Assembly (NCBI GenBank): GCA_003651045.1
Contig: QMTJ01000025.1
Span: 1-9,768 of the forward strand
Origin: Thermoplasmata archaeon
GTDB lineage: Archaea; Thermoplasmatota; E2; DHVEG-1
DNA: 9,768 bases
Direction of reading: 5' to 3'
Shown here: positions 6,217-9,768 of the stretch, one piece after another
Position numbering within the stretch: the first letter of the stretch is position 1
Layout of the letters: each line of letters begins with the position of its first letter
The notes under the pieces: model-generated
The model's input: the letters and a program-made list of their open reading frames with translations, nothing else
Database searches by the model: none
What the model was told of the DNA's origin: nothing
Translations under genes and position numbers: made by a program

Positions 6217-6939
6217 ATGGAGAGAGTAAAAACAGGCATAGAAGGACTAGATAGAATACTCGGAGGAGGACTCCCAAAAAAATCTATAACCTTAGTCTCA
6301 GGTCCACCAGGGAGTGGAAAAAGCATATTCTGTTTTCAATTCTTATACGAGGGAGTAAAAAACGGAGAAAAAGGACTATTTTTAACATTAGATAAAAAAG
6401 TCGATGGTCTACTGGTACAAGCAAGAGAAATAGGACTTGACTTTCAACCTGCAATTGAAAAAAAACTTGTAAAATTTCTTTATCTAAACATAAACAAAAA
6501 ATATATTTATGAAACCATGACAAACGAAATACTATCCGGTGAATACGACCGTATAGTGTTAGACTCAATAACACCATTATCAGAAATGCCTATATTCATG
6601 AGAAACACAGAAAACACAGATATAGACATTAGTATGGTAACACCAGAGGAATACCCACCAGGAGTCAACCTACCAATTAGAAGACTACATTTACGTTACA
6701 TTTTAAACACGTTAGAAGCAGCGAATTCTACCTCAGTTGTAACCTCCGAGATACCAGTTGGTTCCCTACTGCTCTCACGTGACGGTATATCAGAATTCTT
6801 AGCAGATGGTGTTATAACATTGAGCCTAGACCCTACAATGGATCGCCGTAAACTATCGGTGATGAAAATGAGAAACACGAAACACACACTTAAACCACAG
6901 GAGATAGTAATCGACCATGGCGGTATAAAACTCTTTTAA
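6217..6939 (+). CDS. KaiC-like ATP-binding protein with degenerate catalytic glutamates
   Basis: 240 residues, a single KaiC/RadA-type domain. GIEGLDRILGGGLP (7-20) is the standard family opening, Walker A is GPPGSGKS (29-36) and Walker B is RIVLDSIT (112-119, D116). Where KaiC has two adjacent glutamates, this protein reads TLDKK, with D59 and K60. ATP binding should be kept but hydrolysis is probably weak or lost, as expected of a sensor or scaffold. The region about 125-160 is longer than in its neighbour at 4978-5730, and the last third (EFLADGVITL, KMRNTKH) is close to it. An 18-base identical stretch is shared by the two genes at this motif, so they are paralogues. GAGGG 9 bases upstream supports the start. 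The methyltransferase-like gene follows after 48 bases. Confidence 0.88.
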   Translation: MERVKTGIEGLDRILGGGLPKKSITLVSGPPGSGKSIFCFQFLYEGVKNGEKGLFLTLDKKVDGLLVQAREIGLDFQPAIEKKLVKFLYLNINKKYIYETMTNEILSGEYDRIVLDSITPLSEMPIFMRNTENTDIDISMVTPEEYPPGVNLPIRRLHLRYILNTLEAANSTSVVTSEIPVGSLLLSRDGISEFLADGVITLSLDPTMDRRKLSVMKMRNTKHTLKPQEIVIDHGGIKLF

Positions 6940-6987
6940 ACCAATCAAAAAAAAACCTACCTCGTAGTATGGTATCAAAATTGATGT

Positions 6988-7458
6988 ATGTTTTTAAAAT
7001 ATAAACCCCCTAAAACATTAAGGATGCTTTTCATCATACATTATGCACCGTTACTTTTAATTATCATGATAGGGCCATTAACGGCAATATTTCATATATG
7101 GGAGATACCCTTAAACAAAATTATAACCATTATATCTGGTTTAGTTGTTTTTTTATTAGGCACCCTCCTGTATTTTAAATGGGAGATATTCTGGCATAAA
7201 AACTATCATGGGCAACTAGTAACAAATGGTATCTTTTCTTATATACGTCATCCACATTACACCTCCCTGCTAATAATTGGTTTTGGACTCGCATTGTTTT
7301 TTTACTCAACAGCTGCACTGTTAATCTCAATCATTGCTGTCCCAATAATGATACTTAGTATACTCGATGAAGAAAAACAATTGATAACACAATATGGAGA
7401 AGAGTACAAAAAATATATGAAAAAAGTCCCATGGAGGCTTATCCCAAAGATATTTTAA
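6988..7458 (+). CDS. Integral membrane methyltransferase-like protein (ICMT/PEMT superfamily)
   Basis: 156 residues from ATG 6988. Hydrophobic segments at about 14-38, 44-64 and 92-125 indicate a membrane protein. The C-terminal half carries the family signature: LVTNGIFSYIRHPHYTSLL (about 77-95), with RHPHY at 87-91, then DEEKQL (127-132) and QYGEEYKKYMKKVPW, which in isoprenylcysteine and phospholipid methyltransferases form the S-adenosylmethionine site. The substrate is unknown; a lipid or a thiol is possible. Start choice is open. ATG 6988 has no ribosome binding site and a stop lies two codons upstream in frame. A TATA-like TTTAAAATATAAA at 6993-7004 lies inside the reading frame and would start RNA near the ATG at 7024 (residue 13), giving a leaderless 144-residue protein that still begins just before the first helix. 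Confidence 0.82.
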   Translation: MFLKYKPPKTLRMLFIIHYAPLLLIIMIGPLTAIFHIWEIPLNKIITIISGLVVFLLGTLLYFKWEIFWHKNYHGQLVTNGIFSYIRHPHYTSLLIIGFGLALFFYSTAALLISIIAVPIMILSILDEEKQLITQYGEEYKKYMKKVPWRLIPKIF

Positions 7459-7480
7459 CCACGTGAAAAAAAACTAAATT

Positions 7481-7495
7481 TTTGAATATTTCAAA
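7481..7495. repeat. TTTGAA-TAT-TTCAAA inverted repeat upstream of the ribosomal operon promoter
   Basis: Perfect 6-bp arms with a 3-base spacer, about 20 bases before the TATA box at 7515. It could be a regulator site for the ribosomal operon or part of the 3' end of the methyltransferase mRNA, since a T-run (TAAATTTTT, 7475-7483) overlaps it. Confidence 0.35.
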
Positions 7496-7514
7496 GTAGA
7501 ATTTCATGATAAGA

Positions 7515-7523
7515 TTTATATAT
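7515..7523 (+). promoter_or_regulatory. Strong TATA box of the ribosomal protein operon
   Basis: TTTATATAT preceded by purine-rich AAGA. The predicted RNA start is near 7543-7546, so the mRNA begins a few bases before the structured leader and runs about 200 bases before the L3 start codon at 7743. It is the best TATA match in the 7459-7742 gap; no better box lies closer to L3. Confidence 0.6.
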
Positions 7524-7549
7524 GACATCTATAATGCGTTAATTCCTTA

Positions 7550-7665
7550 CTCCCTACCAGACATCAAAAAAACCCGGGCAATTCAGATGTATAGGAATCC
7601 CGGCGTCATGCAGTCTAAATAAAAAAAATGTTTTCAACTGCATAAAAAGATGTCACGGTTTGGAG
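7550..7665 (+). ncRNA. Structured 5' leader RNA, predicted three-way junction
   Basis: Hand folding gives three helices. P1 closes the element: CTCC/GGAG (7550-7553 with 7662-7665), ACC/GGT (7556-7558 with 7657-7659) and GACATC/GATGTC (7560-7565 with 7649-7654), separated by small internal loops. P2 is CCGGG/CCCGG (7574-7578 with 7599-7603) extended past a CA bulge by ATTC/GAAT (7581-7584 with 7595-7598), with a 10-base loop. P3 is a perfect ATGCAGT/ACTGCAT (7608-7614 with 7637-7643). The junction strands are A-rich (seven A plus C, CGTC, five A). A GC-rich helix in such an AT-rich spacer and placement just after the RNA start support a real RNA, either a cis-acting leader or a separate small RNA. 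I matched it to no known riboswitch or guide RNA. Confidence 0.55.
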
Positions 7666-7736
7666 AAAAAAAATAGGAAATTAACCCTTACTATCCCTCC
7701 AAAAAAATAAAAGAAATAATTTGAAAACTCAGAGGG
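7659..7736 (+). promoter_or_regulatory. Mutually exclusive pairings around the L3 ribosome binding site
   Basis: TTTGGAG (7659-7665), which forms the outer strand of P1, can pair instead with CTCCAAA (7697-7703) over 7 bp. The overlapping CCCTC (7695-7699) can pair with the L3 Shine-Dalgarno GAGGG (7732-7736). Forming P1 would free CCCTC to cover the ribosome binding site; opening P1 would occupy it elsewhere. This is a paper fold without energies. Confidence 0.3.
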
Positions 7737-7742
7737 TAAATT

Positions 7743-8735
7743 ATGCCTAAAAGACATAGACCAAGAAGAGGATCAATGGGCTTTTCGCCACGGAAGAGAG
7801 CAAGAGCGGAAACTCCACATATTAAAAGCTGGCCTGAAGGAGGAGACACTCCTAAGATACAAGGTTTTCTAGGTTATAAAGCAGGTATGACACATGCTTT
7901 TGTCGTTGATTATAGACCTACTTCTACTACATCAGGTAAAGAAGTAATTATGCCTGTTTCAGTGGTGGAGACACCTCCACTAAAAGTTGCAGCTGTTAGA
8001 GCCTATAAAAAAACTTTTCATGGGTTGCAAACAACAGGTGAGATATGGGCTGACAAACTTGACCCTGAACTTTCAAAGAGATTACCTCTTGCTAAGAAAG
8101 AAAGGAAAAAAAACTGGGATTTCACAAAAAATGCTGATGAAATACGTGTTATTGTTTATACTCAGCCGAAACTTGTAACAGGTGTACCAAAGAAGAAACC
8201 TGAAATCAGAGAGTTTAGAATCGGCGGAGGAACAATAGAGGATAGAATAAAATATGCAAAAAGTATACTTGGTAAAGAAGTAAAAATTAACGATGTTCTT
8301 AAAGAAGGAGACATGATCGATACAATAGCTGTTACAAAAGGAAAAGGTTTCCAGGGTCATGTTAAACGTTGGGGTGTAAAACTTTTAACACATAAAAACT
8401 CAAAACATAGACGAATGATAGGAACAGCAGGTTCATGGCATCCAAACTGGATACAGGCAACTGTTCCACAAGCTGGGCAGATGGGGTATCATCAACGTAC
8501 TGAGTATAACAAACGTGTTTTGAAAATAGGTGAAAACGGTGAAGAAATCACACCCGCTGGTGGTTTTCCACATTATGGTGTTGTAAGGAACTCATATATT
8601 CTTTTACATGGTTCTATACCAGGACCAGCGAAACGACTTATCAGTATGAGAGACGCTGTAAGATATCAACGTGGTGTAAAAGTTGAGAAACCAGAAATTT
8701 CATATATCTCTACCACTAGTAAACAAGGTGCTTGA
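7743..8735 (+). CDS. rpl3: 50S ribosomal protein L3 (uL3), archaeal type
   Basis: 330 residues, the normal archaeal length. The basic N-terminus (MPKRHRPRRGSMGFSPRKR), GFLGYKAGMTH (41-51), VTKGKGFQGHVKRWG (197-211) and the 23S-binding finger GTAGSWHPNWIQA to GYHQRTEYNKR (about 227-258) are diagnostic. L3 helps start 50S assembly and reaches towards the peptidyl transferase centre. GAGGG at 7732-7736 lies 6 bases before the ATG. It is the first gene of the operon, followed at once by L4 and L23, the standard archaeal order. The roughly 200-base upstream leader may control it. Compared with genes to the left, its codons favour more G and T. Confidence 0.98.
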   Translation: MPKRHRPRRGSMGFSPRKRARAETPHIKSWPEGGDTPKIQGFLGYKAGMTHAFVVDYRPTSTTSGKEVIMPVSVVETPPLKVAAVRAYKKTFHGLQTTGEIWADKLDPELSKRLPLAKKERKKNWDFTKNADEIRVIVYTQPKLVTGVPKKKPEIREFRIGGGTIEDRIKYAKSILGKEVKINDVLKEGDMIDTIAVTKGKGFQGHVKRWGVKLLTHKNSKHRRMIGTAGSWHPNWIQATVPQAGQMGYHQRTEYNKRVLKIGENGEEITPAGGFPHYGVVRNSYILLHGSIPGPAKRLISMRDAVRYQRGVKVEKPEISYISTTSKQGA

Positions 8736-8737
8736 TC

Positions 8738-9499
8738 ATGGTTAAAGTAAACATTTACACTATGGATGGTTCCTCATCTGGAAAAATTGATTTACCAGAG
8801 GTTTTTACTACACCTTATCGTCCAGATCTTATTAGGAAAGCATTTAACGTACTTCGTTCGAATAAAAGGCAACCATATGGTGCTGATCCTTTTGCTGGTA
8901 AAAGACATGCTACTGCTTCTGTAGGTAAAGGCAGAGGCATGTCTCGTGTACCACGTCTTACTCAAGGACGAAGAGCAGCACTTGCTCCATGTGTAGTTGG
9001 TGGTAGACGAGCTCATCCTCCGAAGGCTGAGAAAAACTGGGAAGAAAAAATAAATAAGAAAGAAAAACAACTCGCTAAAAACTCTGCACTTGCTGCAACA
9101 GCTGATAAAGAAATCGTAATGAAAAGAGGACACAGATTTGACGAAAAACTAACATTACCTATTATTGTTGAGGATAAATTCGAGAAACTTACAAAAACAA
9201 AAGATGTAGTAAAAGCTCTTGAAAAAATAGGTCTCTATGAGGATATCCTCAGAGCGGATAACGGTAAACATATACGAGCTGGTAAAGGAAAAAGAAGAGG
9301 ACGAAAATATAGAATTCCTAAATCAATTCTTATTATTTCAACAAGAGATGAGATTCAAAAAAGCTCTAGTAACCTTGTAGGTGTTGATGTTGTCAAACCA
9401 AGTGAAATAAACATTGAACACCTAGCACCAGGTGGAGATGCAGGGCGTTTAACAGTTATCACAACATCTGCTTTGAAAGAAATAGGAGGCAGCAGTTAG
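8738..9499 (+). CDS. rpl4: 50S ribosomal protein L4 (uL4), archaeal type
   Basis: 253 residues from ATG 8738. A TTG at 8732 would add two residues, but it overlaps the L3 stop, and archaeal L4 proteins begin in the MKVNVY style matched here by MVKVNIY. AAGGTG at 8725-8730, inside the last L3 codons, is 7 bases upstream and fits the ATG. The long loop rich in Arg and Gly (about 50-100: AGKRHATASVGKGRGMSRVPR, then VGGRRAHPPKAEKNW) is the extension that lines the exit-tunnel constriction. The C-terminal globular half includes LIISTRDEIQ and NLVGVDVVKP, as usual. In E. coli, L4 represses its own operon by binding the leader, which is relevant to the structure upstream of L3. Confidence 0.97.
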   Translation: MVKVNIYTMDGSSSGKIDLPEVFTTPYRPDLIRKAFNVLRSNKRQPYGADPFAGKRHATASVGKGRGMSRVPRLTQGRRAALAPCVVGGRRAHPPKAEKNWEEKINKKEKQLAKNSALAATADKEIVMKRGHRFDEKLTLPIIVEDKFEKLTKTKDVVKALEKIGLYEDILRADNGKHIRAGKGKRRGRKYRIPKSILIISTRDEIQKSSSNLVGVDVVKPSEINIEHLAPGGDAGRLTVITTSALKEIGGSS

Positions 9500-9501
9500 A
9501 A

Positions 9502-9762
9502 ATGATAGATCCATATGATATAATATATCATCCTTATGTAACTGAGAAAACTATGGATTTCATGGAGAAAAACAATGCTTTAGAGTTTGTAGTCAAAAGA
9601 AATGCTAATAAAAAACAGATTAAATCAGCTGTTGAAAAAATGTTTGATGTTAAGGTACAGAGTGTCAATACGCGTATTACAAAAAATGGTAAACATGCTA
9701 TTGTAAAGTTTACACCTGAGTTTAAAGCTGAAGATATTGGAATGAGAATTGGAATATTCTAA
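9502..9762 (+). CDS. rpl23: 50S ribosomal protein L23 (uL23), archaeal type
   Basis: 86 residues, complete, usual length. YHPYVTEKTMDFME (9-22) is the L23 opening, FVVKRNANKKQIKSAVEKMFDVKVQSVNT (29-57) is the conserved rRNA-binding core, and the end EDIGMRIGIF is typical of archaea. L23 sits at the tunnel exit and docks the signal recognition particle and nascent-chain factors. The ATG lies two bases after the L4 stop, and GGAGG at 9485-9489 is 12 bases upstream. L2 normally follows, outside the window. Confidence 0.97.
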   Translation: MIDPYDIIYHPYVTEKTMDFMEKNNALEFVVKRNANKKQIKSAVEKMFDVKVQSVNTRITKNGKHAIVKFTPEFKAEDIGMRIGIF

Positions 9763-9768
9763 AAAAAA

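Noticed and set aside
6209..6229. ATG at 6209 as the start of the second KaiC-like gene
   Set aside because: It is out of frame and reaches a stop after six codons.
7550..7665. Leader as a TPP, purine or other known riboswitch, hammerhead ribozyme, tRNA, or box C/D or H/ACA guide
   Set aside because: I found no CUGAUGA/GAAA hammerhead core, no TPP consensus loops, no C/D boxes, no ACA tail after a stem and no tRNA T-arm or acceptor. Only the generic three-way shape matches.
8082..8360. Minus-strand 92-codon frame inside L3, and a similar 113-codon frame inside L4 (8792-9133)
   Set aside because: Both are antisense shadows of certain ribosomal genes, rich in Cys, Ser and Phe as expected from reversed basic-protein codons.
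8732..8740. TTG at 8732 as the L4 start
   Set aside because: ATG at 8738 has better spacing from AAGGTG and matches the usual archaeal L4 N-terminus; TTG would add only two residues.
1..9768. CRISPR arrays, insertion sequences, tRNA genes or defence systems
   Set aside because: No regularly spaced repeats, transposase motifs, terminal repeats, tRNA cloverleaf or recognisable defence genes were seen on either strand.

Overview
The window is an AT-rich archaeal chromosome segment. The domain assignment rests on the ribosomal proteins: L3, L4 and L23 have archaeal-type lengths and signatures, for example an L3 of about 330 residues with a basic N-terminus and an L4 of about 253. Promoters look archaeal (TATA boxes about 25 bases before the inferred RNA start), and there are KaiC/RadA-like ATPases and a class III pilin-like protein. 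The overall flavour fits a euryarchaeal or Thermoplasmatota-type lineage, but that placement is inference and I would not go finer.

Layout. Bases 1-1244 (minus) hold the N-terminal 414 residues of a large secreted, sequon-rich surface protein that runs off the left edge. A gamma-carbonic anhydrase family gene follows on plus (1472-1981). It ends tail to tail with a minus-strand two-gene operon for the large and small subunits of an isopropylmalate/homoaconitate-type hydro-lyase (3758-2000). A divergent promoter region with inverted repeats (3759-4012) leads to a pilin-like membrane-anchored protein (4013-4924), a KaiC-like ATPase with intact catalytic glutamates (4978-5730), a small unknown protein on minus (5786-6013), a second KaiC-like protein lacking the glutamate pair (6217-6939), and an integral membrane methyltransferase-like protein (6988-7458). 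The right end is the start of the ribosomal protein operon L3-L4-L23 (7743-9762), which in archaea normally continues with L2 beyond the window.

How they may work together. The large and small hydro-lyase subunits form one enzyme. L3, L4 and L23 are co-translated parts of the 50S subunit. The pilin-like gene and the two KaiC-like genes lie close together and may form an envelope or appendage module; this rests on proximity only.

The most interesting non-coding signal is the roughly 200-base leader of the ribosomal operon. A strong TATA box at 7515-7523 predicts an RNA starting near 7543. That RNA can fold into a three-way junction (7550-7665) with GC-rich and perfectly paired arms, followed by segments that can pair alternatively with the closing helix or with the L3 ribosome binding site. 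This suggests an autoregulatory leader or another structured RNA. Other genes here have inferred leaders of roughly 25-45 bases or none. I saw no tRNA, rRNA, CRISPR array, insertion sequence or origin signature.
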